A stretch of 64,000 nt of DNA from Candidatus Methanomethylicaceae archaeon. Lineage in GTDB: Archaea > Thermoproteota > Methanomethylicia > Methanomethylicales > Methanomethylicaceae. Within the stretch, counting starts at the first letter, position 1. Each line of letters opens with the position of its first letter. Location of the stretch: the NCBI GenBank assembly GCA_015660995.1, contig JACTUC010000006.1, forward strand, positions 1 through 64,000, in the 5' to 3' direction. The notes under the pieces are model-generated. The model was not told the DNA's origin and searched no databases. It saw nothing but the letters and a program-made list of their open reading frames with translations. This document shows, one piece after another, positions 27,564 through 36,217 of this stretch. The position numbers were made by a program, and so were the translations under genes.

Positions 27564-27977
27564 TTATTTCTTATTTAAATCATTTATGAAGGTTTTAACA
27601 TTGTTGTCGGCTGCAAAATTTATTATTAATTTGTATTGCCAACATGAACGGTTGCCTTTACGTTCTATATAGCCATTATTGTAAAGCCTTGTGAGGTATG
27701 TAGAGATTGTGCTCGATTTAATATTCTCACGATGTTGTTCTTTATATATTAAGGATATATCTTTACTAGTGAACCAAGAGTTGTTTAGCTTGGTTTTTAT
27801 CAGATCAGTGATCTTATCCATTGAAGTCTTTGTGACGGGTATTGATGATTGTTGATATTGATTATTATCGAAAAGGCCAATGATCTGCAATAGCCGTTCC
27901 TTAGAAAATTGCCCACTTACAGCTACTGTGACTTGTTCCCCGTTTCCATCACAGAATTCTATCTTCATCTTCTTCAT
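27564..27977 (-). CDS. Small winged-helix protein
   Basis: This 137-residue protein starts with a beta-rich segment (MKIEFCDGNGEQVTVAVSGQFSKERLLQIIGLF). A winged-helix-like region follows (about residues 55-115, SWFTSKDISLIYKEQHRENIKSSTISTYLTRLYNNGYIERKG). I recognise this layout from many uncharacterised archaeal regulators but cannot name a family. It is convergent with the coiled-coil/winged-helix gene and is followed upstream by 1.1 kb of non-coding DNA. Confidence 0.65.
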   Translation of the reverse strand: MKKMKIEFCDGNGEQVTVAVSGQFSKERLLQIIGLFDNNQYQQSSIPVTKTSMDKITDLIKTKLNNSWFTSKDISLIYKEQHRENIKSSTISTYLTRLYNNGYIERKGNRSCWQYKLIINFAADNNVKTFINDLNKK

Positions 27978-28135
27978 AGACGGATCACTGAGTGAGCAGT
28001 TGTTCTCTCTACCATTTCACCAGTATATGAGCATATTGTGGTTAACATTAGCTTGTAAAAGAAGAGAAATTTCATGGTAATTATGGTTCAAAAAGGGGAA
28101 ATTTCACCGTTTTTAGCTTTTTAAGCTAATATAAG

Positions 28136-28175
28136 GTGAATCACAGTGAATTGATTTATAAAAGGAGTGATTCAC
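28136..28175. repeat. Inverted repeat GTGAATCAC ... GTGATTCAC
   Basis: Nine-base exact inverted arms (28136-28144 and 28167-28175) are separated by 22 bases. The left arm overlaps an AATCACAGTGAAT operator-like copy. It lies about 160 bases upstream of the minus-strand winged-helix gene that ends at 27564. Confidence 0.5.
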
Positions 28176-28239
28176 GCATCTGGAGTGGAAGTGAAGGGGT
28201 GAACTCTGAAATGTTTTAATATAAGATAGTACATGGTAA

Positions 28240-28250
28240 TATCACAGTGG
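28240..28250. promoter_or_regulatory. Fourth copy of the TATCACAGTG motif
   Basis: TATCACAGTGG repeats ten bases of the copy at 26777 exactly (TATCACAGTG). It lies in the gene-free region, with no gene immediately downstream. Confidence 0.35.
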
Positions 28251-29101
28251 GCCTCATAAGCCTTAAAAATACAGTTTGATGTTATTTTATGATGATTCAT
28301 TATCCAATGAACTAAGATAAAGTCACTATTATAAATGCAAAGGAAAATCAGCTAGATTTTTTTAGATAAAAAGCTCTAGGTTTAATGATCTGGAAACACC
28401 ATTAAATGATTAACATCTCCATGATAAACATCTTCGATGATAGTAAAGTTTATATATTAGATTTCATGGTGATTTTGTGAGCACGAAATAGAGCAGTTTA
28501 TAATGAATTATTTTGGAGGTGTTTGATGATAAAGTGTAATACTATATTTACATAACCGTTAAAAAATAGATGTAATTATACAGTCAAAAACTCTGTATTT
28601 GTGCGTATTGATTGTAATATACCTCTTACATAATTCTGAGCCTGATCCTATGTTTTATGACTATTCTGAAGTGTATGTTTGTAGAATATTTTAATAGAGA
28701 TAGGAATTTACACCATATATAATAGGCCAGACTATTGATTTTTATTTATTAGGTCTCTTCCATGAGGATTTCCACTGGAATATTCTTTAAACAACCATAT
28801 AAAAAAAATAGAACAAGCTTTAAATAATGCTTCTAGAAAGCAGCAGAAAATTACTTATCCTTCAGACCCCATAATTTCGTTAGGAAGTTTATATCATTAA
28901 TATGTTATATTCTTTCTTTAGAAAGAAAACAGTGTAAATGTTAATGTTAAGAACTTTATATAAATAGATTACAGTCTAAAAAAATCGAGGTTAGACTCAA
29001 AAAAATGACAATTTATGATTTAACATAGCATTCTAGTTTTTGATAATGTTCAAAGGAAGGCATGGGGTCATGCTCTTATAATAGATGTTTTAAAATTACT
29101 G

Positions 29102-29410
29102 ATGATATTCATGTCCAATAATACTCTCGAAATTATTCAATTAATAGCACAGTATATTCCAAAAGAACAACGAATTCTACTTCTGAAAGATCTTCTCGAA
29201 GTACACGGGTCTATCTACAAGACTTCTAAAGTAACCAAGATCTCTAGGCCGCAGCTCTATAGTTATTTGGCATCAGATAAGAGAAGTTATCCTAACGATC
29301 AAGTAACTGCAAGGATACTTGTTAGCTTAATGGATATAAAGAGGACTCTAATAAAAGATAGACTGCGGCAACTCTCAAAAGATTTTAATGAACTTATAAA
29401 CAAGATATAA
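29102..29410 (+). CDS. Small helix-turn-helix protein
   Basis: This protein has 102 residues, or 99 if the second Met (MSNNTLEII, ATG at 29111) is used. An all-helical sequence includes a probable HTH, HGSIYKTSKVTKISRPQLYSYLASDKR, about residues 38-64. I do not recognise the family. It stands alone between two AT-rich non-coding stretches and is probably a small DNA-binding protein. Confidence 0.6.
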   Translation: MIFMSNNTLEIIQLIAQYIPKEQRILLLKDLLEVHGSIYKTSKVTKISRPQLYSYLASDKRSYPNDQVTARILVSLMDIKRTLIKDRLRQLSKDFNELINKI

Positions 29411-29800
29411 ATAATTTTGTAAAAATAGTCATTATATCTTGATTTTATTAAAACATTTTTCTTAATAACAATTCTTTCCAGTCATTTTTTTAAATATAAA
29501 ATTTCTTTTTGTATTTTTTTTTGTTAAACGATCTGATCGTTTGACGGAAAGCTTGTATGTATTAATATTATATCCTATTAAACTCATAACATCTTAGAAT
29601 CAACAAATTATTCTTGCCCAATACTTTATTATAAGAACATAGAGAATTTAAGATTTTTAAATTAAATATGTCCTGTTGAGAATAAGGAACTATTTTTATC
29701 AATTCTTAATATTTAATTTGAATAAATTTTTTCAAATTCATACAGCAAGTTTATATTTAAGTTCGTAATAAAAACGAAAAACAGTAATAATGGCTCTCAA
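29411..29800. other. AT-rich intergenic region with one small hairpin
   Basis: About 390 bases with no gene seen. AAACGAT-CTG-ATCGTTT at 29526-29542 is an exact hairpin preceded by a long T run. A TTTATATTTAA at 29750-29760 is a plausible TATA box for the decarboxylase gene at 29801. Confidence 0.5.
29750..29760 (+). promoter_or_regulatory. Putative TATA box for the decarboxylase gene
   Basis: TTTATATTTAA lies 41-51 bases upstream of the ATG at 29801. This allows a transcription start with a leader of about 20 bases. Confidence 0.4.
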
Positions 29801-30208
29801 ATGTTTGGGGAGGATCTCGACACAGAAGTGAATCAGTCGTCCTGTCTTCAAGAAGAAAGAGGGATCATAGGCAAACACGTCTATGGAAACCTTTATGGTT
29901 GCGATACCAAGTCGCTAAATGACGAGTCCGCTCTCAAGAATCTTGTTATTGAGGCTGCTAAAATAGCTAAGATGACGATATGGGATACTAAGGTGTGGCG
30001 GTTTGGTGGTTCAAAAGGAGGATTGTCTGCCCTGGCATTGATTCTTGAAAGTCATATAGCTGTTCACACGTGGAATGACTTAGAATATGCAACTGTAGAC
30101 GTGTTTACATGTGGCGAAAAAAGCGAGCCAGCGTTGGCATTTGATTATATAGTCTCAGTATTGAAGCCAAAATCAGTAACCCGGCATTTGGCCAATAGGT
30201 CCTCATGA
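29801..30208 (+). CDS. speD: Pyruvoyl-dependent S-adenosylmethionine (or arginine) decarboxylase proenzyme
   Basis: This 135-residue protein has the class 1B AdoMetDC pattern: GKHVYGNLYGCD near residue 25, FGGSKGGLSALALILESHIAVHTW around residues 67-90, and YATVDVFTCGE. Self-cleavage is expected between Glu and Ser of ESHIAVHTW, giving the pyruvoyl group on the alpha chain. In crenarchaea a close paralogue is an arginine decarboxylase that makes agmatine, so the substrate cannot be fixed by eye; the GKHVYGNLYG segment favours AdoMet. Agmatine is needed by TiaS, encoded at 37.4 kb. Confidence 0.88.
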   Translation: MFGEDLDTEVNQSSCLQEERGIIGKHVYGNLYGCDTKSLNDESALKNLVIEAAKIAKMTIWDTKVWRFGGSKGGLSALALILESHIAVHTWNDLEYATVDVFTCGEKSEPALAFDYIVSVLKPKSVTRHLANRSS

Positions 30209-30292
30209 ATAAATTATTGTTTTTTTATGAAAATTTTCTTATTTAGCAATTATTTCATAAATAGAAATTAGCGCTTTTGAAAATAGAAACAA

Positions 30293-31123
30293 TCACCCAA
30301 AACAAAACTCGCAGTATGGATCGCCATTTTTAATGCATTTTCTCTCAACCGTATTACCCTTCTTATCCATCAATAAGGTTGCTAGACCTGTCAACATTCC
30401 TCTCATAAAACTGCTTTGATAACCTTTCAACTCTTTTGTGTTTAAACATTCAAAATTATCAAAAACTCTTATATTAAAATTTTTATCTTGAGCACTTAAG
30501 ATCTCAAACTTTCCCCAGCCAAGTAACTGAAGCTGTATTAATGCCACGTTGAGCTTATGCTGCGAATTGAGAGGTAATGCTTTTATTGGCCTCATTCCTT
30601 CTGCTGATTCTCGACCCATCATCCAAATTATCGAGAGCCCACCGGCCCCGAAGGTGTCGTATAACGCTCCAAATAAATAACCCCAAAAAGGATGCGTGAA
30701 TGCTGTTACAGGAATCTTACTTCCAACAACTTCTAGCATTAAAGGAAAGCTTTTTGTGTTGCACATTACGCCGGGAATATTGGTATGAATATATTCAAAC
30801 ACAACTAATTTTTGACCAAAAAGGCTACGAATATCCTTCTCTATTGTCTCTCTGGCATCGGTTTTGCCTGTCAGATCCAGTACCGCATAACATGAAACAG
30901 AGGCTTCGGTAGATCGATTTACCACCAATTGGTAAGGAACGCCTTTATCCATTAAAATTTTATCCAAGCCTTCAACATTGCTACTTTGGTCATGTTCATT
31001 GTTGACTGTTATATAGATTCCACAATAGTCCTTTTTTGGTTCATAGAAGATGTTGTCTATGAACGTAGGATAATTCTTCTGTTCCTCAAGATGTTCCTTG
31101 CCTACTGAATCCAACGGTTCCAA
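30293..31123 (-). CDS. V4R (4-vinyl reductase) domain protein, probable sensor
   Basis: This 276-residue protein has a carboxyl-terminal V4R domain (about residues 150-276) ending in SSFMRGMLTGLATLLM...ERKCIKNGDPYCEFCFG, with the usual Cys/His-type ligand region. The amino-terminal half (YCGIYITVNNEH...YAVLDLTGKTDARETI) looks ACT-like in strand order, but I cannot confirm that. V4R domains bind small hydrophobic molecules or act as sensory modules. The start is TTG with an AGGTGG ribosome binding site. It is divergent from the membrane HTH gene at 31385. Confidence 0.7.
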   Translation of the reverse strand: MEPLDSVGKEHLEEQKNYPTFIDNIFYEPKKDYCGIYITVNNEHDQSSNVEGLDKILMDKGVPYQLVVNRSTEASVSCYAVLDLTGKTDARETIEKDIRSLFGQKLVVFEYIHTNIPGVMCNTKSFPLMLEVVGSKIPVTAFTHPFWGYLFGALYDTFGAGGLSIIWMMGRESAEGMRPIKALPLNSQHKLNVALIQLQLLGWGKFEILSAQDKNFNIRVFDNFECLNTKELKGYQSSFMRGMLTGLATLLMDKKGNTVERKCIKNGDPYCEFCFG

Positions 31124-31384
31124 ACCACCTTTTCCTAAACATCTTGGATTTAGTTTAAATTGAATAATCTTGCTGGAGCAGTAAATTCTAACTCTTGCAA
31201 GATTGCTGTATTTAGTTATTGAACAGATACAATTAATCTTTTTGTATTGTCCAGAACGATTTAAAGAGATTTTGTATTAAAAAAAGGGGCGATTGATTAT
31301 ATATTTGATTCAGACATAACCTAATCTGAAACCGAGTTCCGTATGGTTGACAATTAAGTTTGCCTGATTCAAGGTGTTTATGGT

Positions 31385-32320
31385 ATGACCGAAACTGACG
31401 AATGGGTCCACGAGGATGACAAGAAGCAAGCAGAAGGCGAAAAAGATGATTTTGGACTATCTGCTATTAAACTAGCAGATTTATTGAAAGAAGTTACGAA
31501 AGTTGTTGATGTCACTAAGGGAACACTGCAATTACAAATGTTGATCTATCTTAATGATCATGGTCCACAGAGCGCAGAGCAAATATCAAAAGAATTAGGG
31601 AAAAGGAGAAAAGCTGTAACTGATGCCCTACGAAAGTTGAAGCTGAAAGAAGTAGTTAATGAGATCGCTCAAACAAACGAAAGGAGCGAATCAGTCATAA
31701 TGTATCAACTGACTGATAACGGAAAGCATTATGTCGAAAGCTTAAGGGACATCTTTGGAAACAAAGGTGGTTCGTCAATAACCACAAGCAGGGCTACTGG
31801 TTTCAGGCTAATTGAGTTGATTGAGGAGATTCCCCTTCTATTTAATACATATGACGCAATTATCGCAATTGGACTTTCTGGCAGCCAAGGTCTCTCCTCA
31901 AAAAAATTAGCTAATTTATTCAGCCTCAGTGAACAGCGAGCCATAACTTATTTGGACTTGTTTACCGATGCTAAAGGAGCTACTTTGTTCAAGAAGAAGT
32001 TATCAGGTGATGGATCAAAGGAAGAAGTTCGATACACTCTATCAGATAACGGGCAGCGAATCCTAAAATTGCTCCCAATGTATAACCAGCTGAAATCTTC
32101 ATACAGTTTCAAAGTTCTCCGACGCATTACCATGTCTGTACACCCGCGCCAGGTATATCTAAGAACAGCAATCATAGCAATCTTTGGTTCAGTTATATTG
32201 TTGGTTGATAGAGTTGTGTTTCCTAATACGCCAATATTATCTGCAGTCTGGATTGCTTTCCTTGCTTTCCTTGCCGGGGTTTTAATCATTGATCAATTAA
32301 TCGAGCAGCAAAGAGAATAG
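31385..32320 (+). CDS. Membrane-anchored dual winged-helix regulator A
   Basis: This 311-residue protein has a MarR/ArsR-like winged helix at about residues 45-110 (SAEQISKELGKRRKAVTDALRKLKLKEVV), a second HTH-like block near residues 165-215 (LSSKKLANLFSLSEQRAITYL), and two transmembrane segments at the carboxyl end (AIIAIFGSVILLVDRVVF, AVWIAFLAFLAGVLIID). It is a paralogue of the convergent gene ending at 32849. Architecture suggests a DNA-binding protein tethered to the membrane. An AAGGTG ribosome binding site precedes the ATG by 7 bases. I do not know a named family. Confidence 0.7.
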   Translation: MTETDEWVHEDDKKQAEGEKDDFGLSAIKLADLLKEVTKVVDVTKGTLQLQMLIYLNDHGPQSAEQISKELGKRRKAVTDALRKLKLKEVVNEIAQTNERSESVIMYQLTDNGKHYVESLRDIFGNKGGSSITTSRATGFRLIELIEEIPLLFNTYDAIIAIGLSGSQGLSSKKLANLFSLSEQRAITYLDLFTDAKGATLFKKKLSGDGSKEEVRYTLSDNGQRILKLLPMYNQLKSSYSFKVLRRITMSVHPRQVYLRTAIIAIFGSVILLVDRVVFPNTPILSAVWIAFLAFLAGVLIIDQLIEQQRE

Positions 32321-32477
32321 CCCACTCCTGCACATTTTCTATAGAATTTTGCCTTTTATCGTCTGATCTATGAAAAAAAGTTCTTTACCTTGCCCATTTT
32401 TAAGCGACAATCAATCGCCGAAGTTACTCGACCTTATAAAACATTAAGAGAGCTTATGATCTGCGAGGAAAAACGCG

Positions 32478-32804
32478 ATGACATTCCTTGACGTACTCGT
32501 AGACGGCGAGATAGTTATCGAAGCAATGCTTGTGGATCGGGAAGGAAAAGAGGTAATCTACAAAGGTCTGAACTTCTCAAAGCGTTACCAAAACATTGCT
32601 TCTAATCTTATAGATCGCTTGCCTGGCATGAACTATTGTGTTTTAGCAATGCCTAATCGAAAATACCTCATAATTCCCGTGAACGATGCAAAATACCTTT
32701 TACTTGGACTTTCATTAGATGTGAAAGCAGAAGATTTCATTGTTCAAATAACTAGAACATTGAATAGTATAGAAGCAATTGCAAGTAAAAAACAACTTGC
32801 ATAA
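32478..32804 (+). CDS. Roadblock/LC7-like small protein
   Basis: This 108-residue protein follows the roadblock/LC7 secondary-structure order: strand IEAMLVDREGKEVI, helix NIASNLIDRL, strands NYCVLAMPNRKYLIIPV and AKYLLLGLSLDV, and a carboxyl helix. Such proteins regulate small Ras-like GTPases or motors. No GTPase gene is in the window. It lies between two paralogous membrane-anchored HTH genes, so it may be their partner. The fold call is by eye and moderate. Confidence 0.5.
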   Translation: MTFLDVLVDGEIVIEAMLVDREGKEVIYKGLNFSKRYQNIASNLIDRLPGMNYCVLAMPNRKYLIIPVNDAKYLLLGLSLDVKAEDFIVQITRTLNSIEAIASKKQLA

Positions 32805-32848
32805 ACTTATAATCTACTTTATAAAAAATTAGCTAACTACATTTTATT

Positions 32849-33811
32849 TCACATTAATTTGTACATTAGAGCATCTAGTAAGGTTACTGCCGCTACGAAC
32901 GCAATAACAAACACCCAAATACCGGACGTAAAACTGTTGAAAGGGTACTGAAAAAGTGCAATTGCAGTTGCCCCTCCTGCGCATAGTATCATGTTTAAGC
33001 GCTTAAAGATGTTCTTTGGCTGGGACGAGAATGTCATCTTGCTGAAAAATTTGTAGGCAATAGATTGCTTAAGCTTCGCATATGTTGGAAGCCTGTAGAA
33101 GTGCTGCATGCCATCATTTGTAAGCCCGTAAATAGTTTCCATCTTCTTTGTCTTAGATCTTAAACCAAACTTTGACATCAACCTTACCATCTTAGGCGCA
33201 TCAGTGTATTTTCTAAATAGCTTGGTTGGCCCGTTAAGATATACCTCAAGATAGCTCTCGGCTCTCTGTTCACTAAGTCCTACCGCTTTCGCGAGATCCT
33301 TGCGTGACATTATGTTCCCTTTTGCAGTTCCAAGAGTTAGGATCAGTTCCGACACTACCGCTGCCATTGGGAAAGCGTTTGCATCATTCTGCATCCCAAG
33401 AAACGATCTGGGAGAAGATTGGATAGCTGGACCATCGATAGTATTTTCCAAGGTATCACCACTTCGTTGGTAACCGATCTTTTCGCCAATGCAGCCTTTA
33501 TCCGACCCAGTAAACTCTAACAAAGTACTGAGGCAGTTGGACCCAGAGTGGGTAAGTCTGTATCGCGATGATTTCAGATTTTCGTCCTCTTCAACCTCGT
33601 TTACAAGCCCTTTAACCCTGAGCTTTCTCATAGCATCAGTTACGGCTTTCCTTCTCTGGCCTATCTCTTTGGCAATCTCTGCAGATGTTTTATCCCCTTT
33701 GTTAAGGGTGAGCATTATGTCGATCTGAATGGTACTCTTTGAGATATCGACCAACTTGTCTATGCTTCTCAACTGATTGATCCTTTCGTTAAGAACTACA
33801 TAAGTTGACAA
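32849..33811 (-). CDS. Membrane-anchored dual winged-helix regulator B
   Basis: This 320-residue paralogue of the protein at 31385 has a first winged helix (SAEIAKEIGQRRKAVTDAMRKLRVKGLV, about residues 37-65), a variable linker, a second HTH block (MSRKDLAKAVGLSEQRAESYLEVYL, about residues 185-210) and two carboxyl-terminal membrane spans (MILCAGGATAIALFQYPF, GIWVFVIAFVAAVTLLDAL). The shared RRKAVTDA and GLSEQRA/SLSEQRA motifs make the relationship clear. The start is TTG with a GGGGGT ribosome binding site; the upstream leader contains three hairpins. Confidence 0.7.
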   Translation of the reverse strand: MSTYVVLNERINQLRSIDKLVDISKSTIQIDIMLTLNKGDKTSAEIAKEIGQRRKAVTDAMRKLRVKGLVNEVEEDENLKSSRYRLTHSGSNCLSTLLEFTGSDKGCIGEKIGYQRSGDTLENTIDGPAIQSSPRSFLGMQNDANAFPMAAVVSELILTLGTAKGNIMSRKDLAKAVGLSEQRAESYLEVYLNGPTKLFRKYTDAPKMVRLMSKFGLRSKTKKMETIYGLTNDGMQHFYRLPTYAKLKQSIAYKFFSKMTFSSQPKNIFKRLNMILCAGGATAIALFQYPFNSFTSGIWVFVIAFVAAVTLLDALMYKLM

Positions 33812-34298
33812 TACATTACCCCCGAAATTAACTCCGGCAGGAGAACACCTCCTAAAAGGAGTAAAAAAGGGTTAGTTCCAAGGCAGCGCCGCTGCGTCGC
33901 CACAGCGACTATTGTTTAGAGTCCTGAACTGGTGCTCAGTTATGTGTATCTGTTGAAAATACATACAATTCATTATATAAATAATAACAATTTTTTCAAA
34001 ATAAATTCTAAAAATAAGTTCAATTTATTTCTTATTCTTTTTAAATTGTAATTGTTATGTTAGGTCTTTCTAGAGCTTGATGGAAAGCATAGTCTATGAT
34101 TGGTCGCTATTTCTAGTATTATTAAAATATCATATCCCCCATTCTATTTACTGACTAAAAATAAAAGTAAGAAGGCAACCATATGCATGCTTTGATGTCT
34201 TCGCTAGTAGCTGGCTGTGCAATTGCCCATTCCTTTGGACCGTAGTAGAACTAATAAATAACTTGAAATAAACTAAAAAAAGGAAAAGTTGAAGTGCA
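33812..34298. other. Divergent intergenic region with a structured leader
   Basis: About 490 bases lie between regulator B (minus) and the response regulator (plus). The part near regulator B is GC-rich and holds three perfect hairpins; the rest is AT-rich with no ORF of note. It must contain promoters for both genes. Confidence 0.5.
33849..33909 (-). promoter_or_regulatory. Structured leader of membrane HTH regulator B
   Basis: Three perfect hairpins stand in a row: CTCCT-AAA-AGGAG (33849-33861), GCAGC-GCC-GCTGC (33883-33895) and GTCGC-CACA-GCGAC (33896-33909). The nearest to the gene places an AGGAG sequence in a stem. On the minus strand the T run after the GC hairpins could end transcription, so an attenuator or RNA switch is possible. 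This is a structural observation only. Confidence 0.4.
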
Positions 34299-34757
34299 AT
34301 GAGTACTGAGAAAAAAAAGATATTGTTGATTGACGACGACGAGAACATTCTCACTACGCTTAAATCATATTTATTGCGAATTGGCTATGCAACAGAGACT
34401 GCAAAGAACGGCAAGGAGGCCCTCGAAGTATCCGCGAATCAGTACTTTAATGTATCCATCATCGATCTCATCCTGCCCGATATGTTGGGAACCCAATTGC
34501 TCGTCAAAATGGACAGTGGTACTCCTAGGATGCGGAAGATCATACTTACCGGTCATGCTACCTTGGACAACGCCATAGAGGCATTAAACCTTGGCGCCGA
34601 TGCTTACCTCATGAAGCCAGTGAATCCAAAAGAACTACTTAGGGTTATCGAAGAACAATTAGCTAAACAACAGGAAGACACAACTGTTACTCAGGAAAAG
34701 ATGTCCGATTTCGTCAGCACAAAAATAAAACTGCGAGAACAGGAACGCAACGGCTAA
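34299..34757 (+). CDS. Single-domain response regulator (receiver domain)
   Basis: This 152-residue protein has a CheY-like receiver: acidic pocket LLIDDDEN near residue 10, phospho-acceptor Asp in SIIDLILPDM near residue 55, Thr in ILTGHAT and Lys in YLMKPVNP. After the receiver (to about residue 125) there is only a short charged helical tail, so there is no DNA-binding output domain. No histidine kinase is next to it. The output may be through a partner such as the neighbouring membrane HTH or roadblock-like proteins. Confidence 0.9.
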   Translation: MSTEKKKILLIDDDENILTTLKSYLLRIGYATETAKNGKEALEVSANQYFNVSIIDLILPDMLGTQLLVKMDSGTPRMRKIILTGHATLDNAIEALNLGADAYLMKPVNPKELLRVIEEQLAKQQEDTTVTQEKMSDFVSTKIKLREQERNG

Positions 34758-34823
34758 AACAGTACTCAAAATATTTTATTTTTTACAAAATTAAATATTT
34801 AATACTAATTGCCGTTATGAATA

Positions 34824-36050
34824 CTAATTAGTAGTATTTATGTTAGATATTTCTTCTGGCATTTTGGTATTTCTGAAGTAGAACCAGAACAGTGCGATTG
34901 AAATAATATATAATATGCCAGCTAAGAAAAAGGGTGCTGCTAATAATCCCAAACCCATCAGCCAGCCTCCGACTAATACGCTTGCGGCATTTGGTAATCT
35001 CCATAACGCGCCACTGATCCCTGCAGCAGTTCCACGCTCATCCTCCGCCACTAAGCCCATTATCATCGAATTCTGTAATGGCGATGCCATATTCATGAGG
35101 AAACTCCTTATGGTGTATACAATACTGGCTGAGATATACTCAGGGGAGATGGGTGTGGCGAACATGAATATGGTCGAGACTCCTTGGGTCACAACAATGG
35201 CTCTCACTAAGCCAATCTTTCTTGCAAGGGGTGGGGCAGCTAAAGTCGCAATCCCAATCACTATGTTGGAGATCCCTATAATGGGGACACTTATTGCATC
35301 AGTGATGCCATAGCGATAACCGAACCACATGGACATTAATGGAACCACTAGCCCGGCGCCAAAGGCAATTATCGCATTTGCGAATACGTATTTTATTAGA
35401 ACATCTCTCGATTTGCTAGGCAATAAATGCCTCAAACCGCCTTCTGTTTTCTTTAAGCTCTTCGACTCTGTGATTTTAAGCATTATTGCAGTTGATGCCA
35501 GGCTGATCAGAGCCAACATGACATAGAGGAGGACATGCCCTTCCTTACTGGTGAAACCAAAGATCTCGAAAATTATCACAAGTGGTACCATAAAACTGCC
35601 CACTCCCATAGCTATGCCACTTACGAAACCGAAGAAGGCGAAGGCAACTGTTCTTTTTTCATCCCCCGCCTTATCTGCAATCAATGCGCTGCCAGATGCA
35701 GTAAATGCTGCCTCTGAAATCCCTTCCACCACAGCTGCCAATATCAACAGCAATGGGTTCGTAGTGAGAACGAACACCGCAATAATTATACTGGCCAGTA
35801 TATTGCCAATTATCAAGAGTTTTTTCCTGCCGTATTTGTCAGCTGCTATCCCCATGGGGATACTGGCTAAAACCATGGATATGCCCATTATTGAAATCAC
35901 TAAACCTGTGAAAAATTCAGACAATCCCTGTACCTGGCTTAGGAAGTAGGATATATCTGTATAGAACATACCAATAACTAATGACGGGAATATGCTGGCA
36001 AAGACAAGATAATTCACTTCCTTTGGCAAACCCCTATATTCTCCAAGCAA
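34824..36050 (-). CDS. Major facilitator superfamily transporter
   Basis: This 408-residue protein has about 12 predicted transmembrane helices. The MFS loop 2-3 motif appears as GIAADKYGRKKLLIIG near residue 68, and a similar motif after helix 8 as ARKIGLVRAIV. The substrate is unknown; drug or small-solute efflux is usual for this type. The start is TTG with an AAAGGAG ribosome binding site. Confidence 0.88.
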   Translation of the reverse strand: MLGEYRGLPKEVNYLVFASIFPSLVIGMFYTDISYFLSQVQGLSEFFTGLVISIMGISMVLASIPMGIAADKYGRKKLLIIGNILASIIIAVFVLTTNPLLLILAAVVEGISEAAFTASGSALIADKAGDEKRTVAFAFFGFVSGIAMGVGSFMVPLVIIFEIFGFTSKEGHVLLYVMLALISLASTAIMLKITESKSLKKTEGGLRHLLPSKSRDVLIKYVFANAIIAFGAGLVVPLMSMWFGYRYGITDAISVPIIGISNIVIGIATLAAPPLARKIGLVRAIVVTQGVSTIFMFATPISPEYISASIVYTIRSFLMNMASPLQNSMIMGLVAEDERGTAAGISGALWRLPNAASVLVGGWLMGLGLLAAPFFLAGILYIISIALFWFYFRNTKMPEEISNINTTN

Positions 36051-36217
36051 TGCCTATGGCTCCTTTGAACCCAAACAATATTTCCCTGTATTGAGATTTC
36101 TATTTGAGCTAATTGGTGGATTGACCTGATGATATTAGTTGATACGATTCGAATGGGGAGTCAATTAACAAGTTCCAGGAGTAATTGCAATTGAAAAATG
36201 AAAAAAAGAAAATAGAG

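Larger units (their letters stand above)
27978..29101. other. 1.1 kb AT-rich gene-free region
   Basis: No ORF of note, tRNA or rRNA is visible. It holds operator-like copies (AATCACAGTGAAT at 28139, TATCACAGTGG at 28240) and an inverted repeat at 28136-28175. Many T/A runs occur. It could hold regulatory DNA or an unannotated small RNA, or be a decayed remnant. Confidence 0.5.

Noticed and set aside
23510-34823. CRISPR array or insertion sequence in the AT-rich segment
   Set aside because: No regularly spaced direct repeats and no transposase or integrase ORF were seen; the repeats are short palindromes.
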